From Zizania palustris (Eukaryota; Streptophyta; Magnoliopsida; Poales; Poaceae): a DNA stretch of 64,000 nucleotides. Both the position numbers and the translations under genes were made by a program. The notes under the pieces were generated by a model. The model saw only the letters and a program-made list of their open reading frames with translations. It was not told where the DNA came from and made no database searches. This document shows positions 11,251 through 20,557 of this stretch, one piece after another. Each line of letters begins with the position of its first letter. Position 1 is the first letter of the stretch. Location: NCBI GenBank assembly GCA_019279435.1, contig JAAALK010000287.1, positions 84,385,886-84,449,885 on the forward strand, given 5' to 3'.

Positions 11251-11942
11251 GAACACGGCTTGCTATCTGGCCAATCGCATTTTTCTTAGAGCTTACCTAG
11301 GTAAGACATCATATGAGTTGCGGTGTGGTAGACAGCCCAAGGTGAGCCACTTGCGAGTGTTTGGTTGCAAGTGCTTTGTGCTCAAGAAGGGAGGGCATTT
11401 GGATAAGTTTGAGTCTCGTTGCTGGGATGGAGTTTTTCTTGGTTACACATTACATTCTCGAGGCTTCCGTGTTTGGAACCTCGACTCCCAGCAGCTTATC
11501 GAGATGTGCGAGGTTTATTTTGATGAGTCCATGCCTTCGCTTACTCCTTCTTTTGAGCTTTCTGGTGATAATGAGCTTGGAGAGTCCATCTTCGAGGAAG
11601 ATGATGAGACTCATGTTGTTGATGAGGGTGGGCCTTCTGCACAGCCTGCAGACCTCACACCTTTTGAGACTTCAACTAAGGACGAGGGCAGACCTCAGAT
11701 CACTACTCCCACTTCGATCGAGCCCCCTCAGTCGAGTCTAGAGTTGCCAGCTACTAACTCTGGTGAGGTGACATCTGATCACCTAGGATCTTGTGTAATT
11801 CAACGTGATCACCCCTCAGAGCTCATCATCAGTGATCTCTCTACGAGATCCTTGCGTTCTCAGGCTGGTTCACTCGCTGTGTTTGCTGAGTCTGCTTTTG
11901 TTGCCTCCTTTGAGCCTAGAGATGTTGCTCACGCTTTATCTG
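11251..11942 (+). pseudogene. pol: Copia-1 pol, second part: integrase C-terminal region to before RT
   Basis: Continues from 7826 after the solo LTR. It carries the conserved Copia integrase segment TSYELRCGRQPKVSHLRVFG (about 11308-11366), then the acidic Ser/Thr/Pro-rich linker that precedes RT. The frame is open through here and runs on to 11989 through unrelated sequence. Likeness to Copia-2 (54955-55640) ends near 11942, before any RT motif. RT, RNase H and the 3' LTR are missing. Confidence 0.8.
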
Positions 11943-12775
11943 ATGAAATGATAGAAGCTTATGCAATAACACAAAACTTCCCCACATAAAATGCCATAAG
12001 GATGACCAACACCATGCTCTCCTCTCAAAAAATTCAAAACGAGAAGTATCAAGAGGCTTGGTAAAAATGTCTACAAGATGGTTCTGGGTATCAATATATC
12101 TCCAATCAATATCACCCTTCTCATTGTTGTCTCTCAAAAAATGATAACGCACATCAATGTGTTTGGTTCTAGAATGTTGTACTGGGTTGTTGGCTAAGCT
12201 AATGGAGTGTTATCACAAAGAAGTGGAATACCCTTAAAATCCAACACAAAATCCAGCAAGGTAGAAACCATCCACAAAATCTGAGAACAATAGCTAGCAG
12301 CTACTACATATTCAGCCTTAGTTGTAAACTACGTAACGTTAGACTATTTGCGAGAAGACCAACACACAAGGGAAGAACCTAGAAAATGACAAGTACCAGG
12401 GGTACTTTTCCAATAAATTCTACAACCCGCAAAATCAACATCGGACAAAGAGTTGATGACGCAGAATACCAAATGCCAAATTCTAAAGTGTGTTTTAGAT
12501 ACCATAGTATGTTCTTTACGACTTTATGATGGGATGATCTTGGAGACACTTGAAAACTATCACACACAAATACAGCGAATTGTATGTCCGGTCTTGTGGC
12601 CGTTAAGTAAAAGAGGCAGCCGATCATGCTACAGAACTCCTTCTAATCAACTTCTTCAACATCTTCATCCACGTCCAATGCAACTGAGGTAACCATTGGA
12701 GTGGCTAATGGCTTCACATCGCTCTTGTCAATGTGCTTCACCAGATCCTTTGAATACTTCGTCTGATTCAATAAT
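11943..12775 (-). pseudogene. pol: Copia-3 pol: end of RT and RNase H
   Basis: Minus-strand frames show LFYLTATRPDIQFAV (about 12600), the Copia RT/RNase H connection, then KTILWYLKHT-like and YSASS segments, an RNase H Lys-Ser-Thr region, and the terminal RYHFLRDNNEKGDIDWRYID and IFTKPLD motif (about 12060-12150) that closes Copia pol. Frameshifts and stops separate these. The first part of this RT lies at 24428-25140, beyond element A. Plus-strand open frames here (12453-12692) are shadows. Confidence 0.8.
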
Positions 12776-12780
12776 GTACC

Positions 12781-13271
12781 TGTTCGCGTAACAGATTACG
12801 CTAACAGGTTATTTAAAGTTAAGAACTAACAAACGAAGTGTTTGTGAAAGCGAACTAGCTCATGCCTCAGAATAGGATAATAGATCGAAGTAGTTCGAAG
12901 TTGTGTATTGAATATCTAATACTCGATCTCTATTACAGGATGAGAAGGGGGTATTATAGGTAAAAACACTAAGGAAAATACCTTTTTACCCCTCAATTAC
13001 AACCAACATAGTGGAAACTATTTCCGTACCCCAAATAGGGCTAATATGGTAAAGTATATTTGAAGGAGGTAGATAAAGTAGACGTCACATCCTTTTGGTT
13101 GTTTTCCACTGCGAAGGGGAAGCCTTCGGAGGGTCTCTTTGGACCAGAGCCTAGACGAACCCTCCGGCTTTAACACTTCCAGTTGGAGACAAGTCTTTGA
13201 CTTGGGGATTATGATTTGTCTTTGTCTTAGAATCTTTGAAGATCTTGAGGATGAAGTATTTTCCCCCAACA
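12781..13271 (-). repeat. 3' LTR of element A
   Basis: In plus reading it runs TGTTCGCGTAACAG to TTTTCCCCCAACA and matches 23929-24422 throughout. Its TATA equivalent is lost: the plus strand reads GGGTATTATAGG where the other LTR has GGGTATTTATAGG. Confidence 0.9.
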
Positions 13272-13317
13272 GTAACTCCTTGAATACGCTTCTCCGAATA
13301 ATCTGTATAATAAGGAG
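13272..13317 (-). other. Degenerate polypurine tract of element A
   Basis: On the minus strand the bases just before the 3' LTR are purine-rich with several pyrimidine changes. The matching site in element C (about 47620-47643) reads GAAGTATTCGAGGGGCTAC before its LTR, so A's tract has decayed. Confidence 0.45.
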
Positions 13318-13674
13318 AGCAGTATACACAAGAAATATTTTCATGCTCAGGGACTTAGAAAAAATTCAAGATATTATAACCGTTCGAAGTGTCTTGAACA
13401 TCGGAGGTGTATCAGACTCAAGCTTTGAACTTGAATCTCCGTGTGAAAGCTTAACCAGAAAACGAATCGTTGCAAATGTGGAGCATCGCAAGGGGCTGTT
13501 AAATTTGAGTCATTACCCCTCAAGTAATCGTTAGGCTTTTTTGAGAAAGTAACAGACACAAATTTAACTACGAGTTCACACCTTTTTACCTTCTGGTCCC
13601 ACCCGTGAGTGGCAGAAGTTGAATCTGCAAGTGTGAACGCATATACGAACCGTGCTAATCGAAAGCAGAGGGGT

Positions 13675-13682
13675 TATAAAAG
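13675..13682 (+). promoter_or_regulatory. TATA box of the antisense gene in element A
   Basis: GGGGTTATAAAAGGAGG lies 107 bases before the ATG at 13782, in the interior of A and opposite to gag-pol. Spacing suits a plant Pol II promoter with a ~75-base leader. It suggests that the antisense gene has its own promoter. Confidence 0.55.
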
Positions 13683-13781
13683 GAGGATTCGAACCCCGAC
13701 GTAAAATTTTACAGAGCTCCGGTTCTAAGCCTCCACATTTTCACCTTCAAACCCTCTCCAACGCTTTTGAGCACACATCCG

Positions 13782-14675
13782 ATGGCAAGGACCAGCGCAA
13801 GGGTGCTGACAGTGACGGGGACTCTAGCGCAGAGGCAAGCGTGGGTTTCATCGGAAACAACAACAATGGCGGGAGCCCTGGGGGTTCTTGGCCCAAATAT
13901 CCGTGAGAACTCCTCCCGCCATCCGAGAAGCCATTGAAGCAAAGCTTTCTCCTCGGGCAATCAACATGTTCAGCAGAATCCATCGAGGAGGTAGTGAATG
14001 GGAAGCTAGGTCCGGGAATGAGGACTCGAGTCCCTGGAACAGAGGTGACCCTAGTCCCGAGGAGCGAAGAAGTGGTGGTCTTCAAAGCCTTCTTTGAAGC
14101 GGGGCTAGGACTTCCTGCAATAAACTTTTTGGCCGAGGTATTGGACATGTTCCACATTACCTTACTGCAGTTGTCTCCGAATGCCATCGCAAGATTGGCT
14201 ATCTTTGAATGGGCCCTTCGAGCGTAAGGATATGAATGGAGGTCTGAGGTCTTCGCAGCTACTCACAAAGCATTGTGCCAACCGAAGCCACAAGATGGGC
14301 CCGGACACTCCAAGGTGTTGGTGGCCATTGGGAGCGTCAACTTTCAGCTCCAAAAGGAGCATTTGAAGAATTTTCCAGCGAAGGCGATCAACGACCGGTG
14401 GTACTCCGATTGGATACTCCGGTAGTTTTATGCTGAAGTTGGAGAAGACTCTAGCCTAGTGGGGCCCCTGCAAGAGATCTAGTATTGGAGGGAAGCAGAG
14501 GTATCTTTAGACCCAAGCCTGCTATCAACGTGGCTCTGGTTACTATCTTCGGTGGCAAAGCACATGAGCATGCGGGACTTGGCCGAAGAATTCATTGCCC
14601 TCTGGATTCCTCCTCTCGAGGCTAATTGGCCGATAGTATTCCAAGGTGCTACGGAAGGAGAGCTTCGAAGCCTGG
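13782..14675 (+). pseudogene. Antisense gene of A, exon 1: PF04195-like N-terminal part
   Basis: The first ATG after the TATA box is at 13782. A frameshift near 13900 moves the reading to the frame that carries VVFKAFFEAGLGLPAINFL and LSPNAIARLAIFEWA (about 14065-14210). These fit the Pfam family 'putative gypsy type transposon' (PF04195, Transposase_28), whose function is unknown. Further on come GSVNFQL, DRWYSDW and MSMRDLAEEFIALWIPP (about 14560-14615). The last is shared with C (MSMRDMAEEFIGLWIPP) and E (MSMRDLVEEFITLRLSP). Exon end is set at 14675 by a GTAAG donor, and a 77-base intron ends TTTTTTCAG at 14752. Stops at about 14226, 14424 and 14479 inactivate it. It is not a true transposase by any visible motif. 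Confidence 0.65.
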
Positions 14676-14752
14676 GTAAGCCTTCGCATCTTCTGCATTA
14701 ACATTGATTAGAGAACAAAAAGTATCCTCAATAGATTGTTACCTTTTTTCAG

Positions 14753-15305
14753 AGGCTCCATTAGCATTAGCTCCGGAGAAGATAGCTAGGGCTACAGAAT
14801 GGGTGCTCGGAGCCCCTACTGTAGTGGAGAAGCAGCGGAGATTAGAATTGGTTGGGAGATGGGAATGCTCCAAGCGAGTCTGGAGTCCTCTCGAGATGGA
14901 GGCTCCTCCTCTGCCAGACTTCGACTCAATGGGAGCGGTCTCTCAGAAGAGAAAAGCCACCACTGGGACCTTCAAGAAGGCTGCGAGGACTCCCGTGAAG
15001 AAGGGAAAGAAGGCAGACAAACTCCCTTTGACTCCATCGTCTCTGGCTTCGCTCGACATTCAGAGCTCAGCTTCGTTCACATGGGAAAGGAACTGGAAGA
15101 CTACCTGCTACATCACGACAAAGGCGAGTCTGAACTTGCCACCGAGGACCCCCCACGGGACTCTACAGAAGTGGCGGTGGTGACTCACTCTGAACCTGCT
15201 GGAGTCGAGCCAGATCATGAGCTAGAAAATCCTAGCTCAACGAGTACCTCAAGATGTACGAATTTCTAGGGGACCTCGAAATCCTTCCTCAAAGTCTAGA
15301 TGGAG
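14753..15305 (+). pseudogene. Antisense gene of A, exon 2
   Basis: Begins after the AG at 14752 with an APEKIARATEWVLGAPT segment also seen in B, C and E. A basic Lys/Ala/Thr patch (RKATTGTFKKAARTPVKKGK, about 14955-15014) looks like a nuclear-localisation-type cluster, followed by an acidic Ser/Glu region. Frameshifts break it near 15060 and 15180. A GTATG donor follows at 15306; the intron to 15401 ends TTTTGCAG. Confidence 0.55.
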
Positions 15306-15401
15306 GTATGCCTTCAAACTTTGTCCTTTAAATTCCTGAAATTGCTCCATTGCACTAATAATATTTCAATGAATAGTTAATGAATACCTTGCATTTTGCA
15401 G

Positions 15402-15872
15402 ATGCATCGAGGAACAGCATGGCTCCAACCAATGATGGAGCTTCGGCTCATCTCGGAGATGAGGCTCCGGTCGAGGTGATAGCTCTGACGACTGGAGTTG
15501 CTTTGGGTGAGGTGGCTCCGCCTGAAGGAACGACTCTCGAAGGAGGATCTACTCCGACTGAAGTCGCAGCTCAAACTTTTCTACCGGGGAGAGGTAGACT
15601 TGTCTTGGGCCTCTCCCTTCTTTGAATATGACACCTTCGTCAAATGATCCTTTGGTAGGTGCTTCGGAAGAAGACCCCGCTGAAGACGATCAACGAGCCT
15701 TATCTTGGCTCCCGCTATTGGCTCCATTCTTGGAGTTGCGGATAGGGCTCCAGGCTCTTTAGAACCTTCGGCGGACAAGAGCAAAGAGGTCGGGAGCTCC
15801 GAGCTGGTATCCGTTCTAAGCAAGGCCAGCGGACCAGAGCTCGACTTGGCCCTCGAAAGGGCTACCCTCTAG
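15402..15872 (+). pseudogene. Antisense gene of A, exon 3: low-complexity middle part
   Basis: Ala/Glu/Thr/Val-rich with GDEAPVEV and GASEEDPAEDDQRALSWLPL (about 15659-15718), the latter matched in B and C. One frameshift near 15600. The exon ends in an in-frame TAG directly before the GT donor at 15873. B and C have TAG at the same place but E has CAG there, which bears on whether A-C make one protein or two. Confidence 0.55.
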
Positions 15873-15939
15873 GTATGCAGCAAATAACAAGCATATTTTT
15901 TATTGGAAATTACATCGTACTCACATTGCTTTTTTGCAG

Positions 15940-16795
15940 CAATTCATCCTTGCTAGAGCGACAACGACTTCAATGAGCTTGAAACCAATCGGCTCAAACG
16001 GAAGGTTACAGCGCTTCAAAACATCCTCAAGGGCTCCGAAGATAAAACTCTGCAGCTAGAGGAAGAGCTCCATGAGGAGTGGAGGGCTAAGGCCATAACA
16101 GAGGAAGCACTCTGGGCAGAGCAGTAGACCTGCGCTAAACTCAATTCTTCGATAGAAGAAATTCAAGCAGAGCGTATGGTGCTAATGGATGAGATCGAGA
16201 GGCTTCGAAAAGTGGAGGTGGATTCCAGCGCTGAACGCGTAGAGCTTAATTCTTCAGTCAAACAAGCGCTGGTCCAAAAAAATTACCTACTGTCGAAGAT
16301 GACTGAGATCTCCTCCGTTGCCTCTGAGTTGATGAAGGCCGAGGCGAGGCACAACGTGGATGCTGATCAGACTCTGGATACCATCAGGGGTGTTCTAGAA
16401 TATTTTGGCACAGTGTTCCCATCTTCTTCATCAGTGCCCAACGAACCTCTTGATTGGAAGCTAAAGATGATCCAGGCGGCGGCAAAAATGATGAAGGGCT
16501 CTGGGACCCGCTATGGGGAGATCTCCGAGCAAGGAGCCGTGATCAGAGTCCTTCGACACCTCGAAGGCGTCTGGGTCTCTTTTGCTCCGGTGAAGGGTTT
16601 GACACCGGCAAGCTTCACCGACGAAGGCTTGTTGCGACCATCTTTGGATGTGGCTTCGTCCTGGGAAGCCTTCCAGGCGACCTGGAAGATAGAAAACGAA
16701 GTTGTGGCCAAGGTTTGGATCGACGAAGCCTGTCGGCAAAGGCTGGCTCATACGAAGCCCCCGACCTCTACTCCGCTAACCGACCCGAAAGTCTA
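15940..16795 (+). pseudogene. Antisense gene of A, exon 4: coiled-coil C-terminal part
   Basis: Starts after TTTTTTGCAG (15939). Heptad-rich Leu/Glu/Lys sequence (KGSEDKTLQLEEELHEEWRA, LMDEIERLRKVEVD) up to about 16280 is followed by a conserved globular-looking stretch: LDTIRGVLEYFGTVFPSSSS, LKMIQAAAKMMKGSGTRYGE, and LLRPSLDVASSWEAFQATWK. The stretch 16176-16796 is open and ends TAG at 16794-16796. A stop at about 16125 lies upstream. Same order in B (29962-30835) and C (43191-44067). A coiled coil suggests self-association; the function is unknown. Confidence 0.6.
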
Positions 16796-16902
16796 GCTCT
16801 TAGGGCACTTAATTATGTACAAGAGATCTTGTAATGCCCTTTTATTTTAATCAATGAAAAGTTTATAAATGAAAAGTCTTCGCTTGAATGTTTGTTTTTT
16901 AG

Positions 16903-17268
16903 GTTTTGCTACATACTTCGGATCCTGATCTCAAACTATTAGAGCTTAATGAAGGGCTTCACCAACAATGGGCTATCCTCGAAAGCTTGAGGACTTACAG
17001 GTGCTCGCGATTTTTTGTTCCTCGAGGGGAGCAAGAGGAAATAGCACCCGATGTTTGTAGCGAAGTTCTTTGTTATATTAAAGAAGAGGATAAGGTAGTA
17101 GTATCTTTGTCCTCAGAATATGTAGATTGGTCTGACTTAGAGTACCAAGTCGAAGACCCAATGGAGGCTAGCTCCGAAAATCTTCTATCCTGGCTGAACT
17201 TTAAGAAGAAGAGAACAAGCGGCAGGCTTCGAAGAAGAAAAGCACTAGGACCAAAAGAAATGTTTTGA
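16903..17268 (+). CDS. Small conserved ORF or last exon downstream of the antisense gene in A
   Basis: After a TTTTTTAG site (16902) a frame runs open from 16903 to the TGA at 17268. It contains LELNEGLHQQWAILESLRTY, a PRGE motif, IAPDVCSEVLCYIKEEDKVV and an acidic VDWSD tail. B (30927-31217) and C (42330-43131) carry the same block, with conserved SRF.IPRG, EI.P(D/E)(V/I)C and YI.EE. A shared GT-donor-like TATGTA lies just after exon 4 in all three, but the phases do not agree, so I cannot say whether it is a last exon or a separate gene. Not recognised as any known family. Confidence 0.5.
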   Translation, partial: VLLHTSDPDLKLLELNEGLHQQWAILESLRTYRCSRFFVPRGEQEEIAPDVCSEVLCYIKEEDKVVVSLSSEYVDWSDLEYQVEDPMEASSENLLSWLNFKKKRTSGRLRRRKALGPKEMF

Positions 17269-17695
17269 GAACTCCAGGCTCCGATGACCGAACTGGTCCT
17301 AGGGGTAGTTCTAGATGTCAGAGGGGTCTCTGCTTTTATTTAGGTTTAGATAATCATTTTTCCTAATTACGATGATTGTAACATAATTATCCAATTAATA
17401 CAAATTATCTAAGAAGCATCATTATACCTTACTCCCCTGCCCGTCATTGTGGGCGGGGGACCATATGCAATGCAATACGGTCCATCAGACACAATGTTTG
17501 GTATAAGAAACTAGTGCTTCGCAATAGTACTTGGTAATCATGAATATAACTCTTTCGCAGAGTTCTTCGAACTGTACGTTCGTATTGTGATGTTTATAAT
17601 TTTTGGAATTGAGTTTATACTTATGAGCTCCGATATTGGTCAGTTAGTACATATGAAGTGTTTCATTTGGCTGGAGCCTTGAAACCTTATTACTT
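17269..17695. other. AT-rich spacer between the antisense gene and the tandem repeats in A
   Basis: No coding likeness on either strand. It follows the stop at 17268 and precedes the 119-base repeats; it may hold the antisense gene's poly(A) region (several AATAA/AATTA-like runs near 17340-17410), which I cannot confirm. Confidence 0.35.
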
Positions 17696-18190
17696 GGTCA
17701 CCTTCAACTCTTTTACAGATGTTTCGAACCCGTAGGATTGGAAATATGTTCTCTTATAGTCCTTAGACTCTTCTACGGATGCTATCAAGTCGAAGTCTGG
17801 AATCCGTAGGCTTTGGCCACCATCAGCTCTTTTATAGATGCTTCGAACCCGGAGGATCGGAAATCTGTACATTTATAGTCCTTAGACTCTTCTATGGATG
17901 CTATCAAGCTAAAGCCTGGAATTCATAGGCTTTGGCCACCTTCGACTCTTTTATAGATGCTTCGAACCCGTAGGATCAAAAATCTGTTCTTTTATAGTCC
18001 TTAGACTCTTCTACGGATGCTATCAAGCCGAAGCCTGGAATCTATAGGCTTTGGCCACCTTCGGCTCTTTTATAGATGCTTCGAACCCACAGGATCGGAA
18101 ATCTGCTCTTTTATAGTCCTTAGACTCTTCTACGGATGCTATCAAGCTGAAGCCTGGAATCCGTAGGCTTTGGCCACCTTTAGCACTTTT
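17696..18190. repeat. 119-bp tandem repeat, about four copies, in element A
   Basis: The phrase (G)GCCACC.TC..CTCTTTTA.AGATG recurs at 17696, 17815, 17934, 18053 and, decayed, 18172: a period of 119 bases. Each unit contains two related halves, one with CTCTTTTATAGATGC and one with GACTCTTCTACGGATGC, so it is a dimer of a ~60-base unit. Elements B (31772) and C (41604) carry the ~60-base form at the same place, just beyond integrase. Confidence 0.85.
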
Positions 18191-18379
18191 ACGGAATCCT
18201 TGAACCGATGGTTTAAAGACCGTTTGCTGGGTTCTAATGAAAGATGCTTACCTCCGCAAGCATCTCCGTTCCTCTGATGCGTCCACTAGGGGTAAGGAAT
18301 ATTTAAAGAGTAAGCACAATTTGAACCTCAATCTTAATTTATTTCAGAAAGGTACTTTACAATTGATTACAAGGAGCCC

Positions 18380-19210
18380 CTAAGCGTAATAACATTTAAG
18401 GTGCTCCGCATGCCATGCATGCTTTAATGCTTCCCCTTCTAAATTAGCTAATTTAAAAGATCCCGGGCGCCCTGAGCGTAGGATAATATATGGTCCTTGC
18501 CATTTCTTTCCTAACTTCCCCGGAGCAATTACACTTCGCAGTACCAAATGCCCTATTCTAAGCTCATTAACTTTTATCTTTGGATCATACCATGCCTTCG
18601 TTTGGTCTTGGTACTTCGTCAGATTGGCGACAGCTCGAAGTCTTGTTTCTTCTGACAAGTCTAGTGAAATGTTCCTTTCATCATTAAGTCCAGGCTCCGT
18701 TACATGAAGGCATCCACCTTTTATCTCCGTGGGAGTCATGGCCTCGTCTCTGAATAACAATCTGAATGGGGTGAATCCTATGGACCTAGCTTGAGTGGTC
18801 CGAATGGACCATAAAATCATAGGAAGCTCTTCAGTCCATAGCCCCTTTGCTAGCCCAAAAATCCTTCGATTTAAACCAGATAGAATATTTCCATTTGTCT
18901 GCTCGATGGCTCCATTGGATTGGGGGTGGTGAACAGCTGCAAAGCACAACTTAATGTCCAAACCTTCGCAAAACTCTTTAAAAGGTTCGGCTTCGAATTG
19001 GGTGCCATTGTCAACTGTCAACTCCCTAGGCACTCCAAACTTGCAAATAATATTCTGCCAAAAAAAATTTTGTACATTTTTTAAGTGATAGCACTTAAGG
19101 GTTCAACTTTGACCGATTTAGAAAAGTATTCGATTGCTACCACTGTGAAATTCAAGCTGCCTTATGCCATTGGAAAAGGGCCGATGAGATCCATTCCCCA
19201 TCGTGCCATT
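18380..19210 (-). pseudogene. pol: Element A pol: integrase
   Basis: Ty3/Gypsy integrase, which joins the element cDNA to the genome. On the minus strand all three catalytic acids are visible: RWGMDLIGPFP (~19200), LTVDNGTQF (~19020) and NGAIEQTNGNI (~18895). The C-terminal part (GHLVLRSVIAPGKLGKKWQG) and the closing ELKHAWHAEHLKCYYA-like tail reach 18380. The stretch 18380-19033 is open; stops lie upstream near 19170 and 19080. The zinc-binding part at 19240-19430 is poorly preserved. Confidence 0.85.
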
Positions 19211-19735
19211 GGCCATACCAGAGCAATAACTTGAAGAGGTGTCGGCGGACGATGGCTCCATCTAACCATCCACTAGCACCCTTGGTAGGTTCGGACCAAT
19301 GTTTCTGCATCTCTTACAATTGTCGGCCAGTAAAGCCCTTGGCGAAGTGTTTTTCCAACTAGAGCACGCAGGGCTAAGTGGATACCACACAGGCCTTCGT
19401 GAATTTCCCGAAGTATATCTTGGCCTTCAGATTATGAAGATGCATCGGAGTAGAGGAGAACAGACTACAGCTTTATAGAGTGCTCCGTTGACAAGCTCAT
19501 AATTTCGGACCCTTGCTTGGAGCCTTTGGAAATCTAGACCTTCTAGCGAAGTTGTATTGTTTTGCAAAATATCCAAAATTGGAGTCCGCCAATCAGTGAC
19601 TGGAATGCAAAGGACCTATGTGGAGGGTAGTTGATGCACTGAAGGTTTAACAAGTTCTTCATAAAAAGCGCCCTCTGGGACATCCAATGCTCTGGCTTTA
19701 GCCTTCACTAAGACATCTGCAAGCTAATTATCAAC

Positions 19736-20150
19736 TCAAGGGATGCTTTGGATAGAAATTCCTTTAAACAATGCCTCCGTCTTGCGGATTTCTTCTAAAT
19801 ATTTTGCAAGATGTGGATTCCTAGCTTCGAAACTTTTGTCAACATGCCCTGCAATGACTTGGAAATCTGTTTTAATTATAATTCTAGTTGCTCCAAGTGC
19901 TCTTGCTTTCTGGAGACCAAGCAGGATTCCTTCGTATTCTACAGTGTTGTTAGTGGACTTAAAGTTGAGCCTTACAGAATATATTGCTTTTTTCCCTGAA
20001 GGTGATATTATTACTGCTCCGGCACCAGCACCAGATGTTTGATAGGCTCCATCAGAAAATATTATCCATAACCCTTTGGAGGTTTCTTCCGGAGCCCAAA
20101 TTGCAGAGGGAGTCCATTCGTCCACGAAGTCAGCTATGATTTGGGATTTG
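19736..20150 (-). pseudogene. pol: Element A pol: RNase H
   Basis: Removes RNA from the RNA/DNA hybrid during reverse transcription. Minus-strand motifs: FSDGAYQTSGAGAGAVI (first Asp), NTVEYEGILLGL (Glu) and IIKTDFQVIAGH (second Asp). The block 19736-20125 is open. It is joined to RT through a degraded connection (20150-20550) with stops. Plus-strand frames here are shadows. Confidence 0.85.
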
Positions 20151-20557
20151 ATAGTTGTTCTTGCACTGAAGGAAATACCGAAGAGGGCTAGCTCGATATC
20201 CCACTTTCAAATTCTCCCCGTGGAGTCTTTGCTCTGAAGCATATCACCAAGGGGATACAAAGTAGGGACAATTAAATTATGTGGTAGAAAGTATTGCCTT
20301 AACTTCCGTGAGGCCAGTACCAAAGCATAAACAAATTTCTTGAGCTCGGAGTATCGTGTTTTTGCTCTGGACAAAGCTTATGAAACAGCGTATACTGGGT
20401 TCTGCACCTGTTTTCCCTTGAGCTCTATTTCTCTCACAAGCACTGCACTTACTGTGGAGCCCGTTGCTACAAGATAAAGGAGGAGAGTTTCTTCTGGGAG
20501 GGGCATAGTAAGTGTTGATAAATTTTCGAGATAATCTTTAATATCATCAAAGTTTTT

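Larger units (their letters stand above)
2880..11942 (+). mobile_element. Copia-1: decayed Sirevirus-like Copia element, both ends truncated
   Basis: Partial 5' LTR (2880-4063), degenerate tRNA-Met primer site (4066), a long gag with two zinc knuckles, protease, integrase and the approach to RT are collinear with Copia-2 (49142-60671). Similarity stops near 11942, just before RT, where minus-strand Copia-3 sequence begins; no 3' LTR exists. A solo LTR interrupts it at 7827-11245. Many stops relative to Copia-2 are CAG, CGA or TGG turned to TAG or TGA (for example near 4196, 4637, 6106, 6257, 7240), as expected from decay of methylated cytosines. Sirevirus assignment is inferred from the long gag, the LTR and the Copia-2 features. 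Confidence 0.8.

Noticed and set aside
13782..17268. Antisense gene of A as a captured host gene
   Set aside because: The same gene occurs at the same place in B, C and E, and its N-terminal part resembles a family confined to such elements; it is a normal part of the element.
17696..18190. Regular repeats that could be taken for a CRISPR array
   Set aside because: The whole 119-base unit repeats with no unique spacers; the region is inside a plant retrotransposon.
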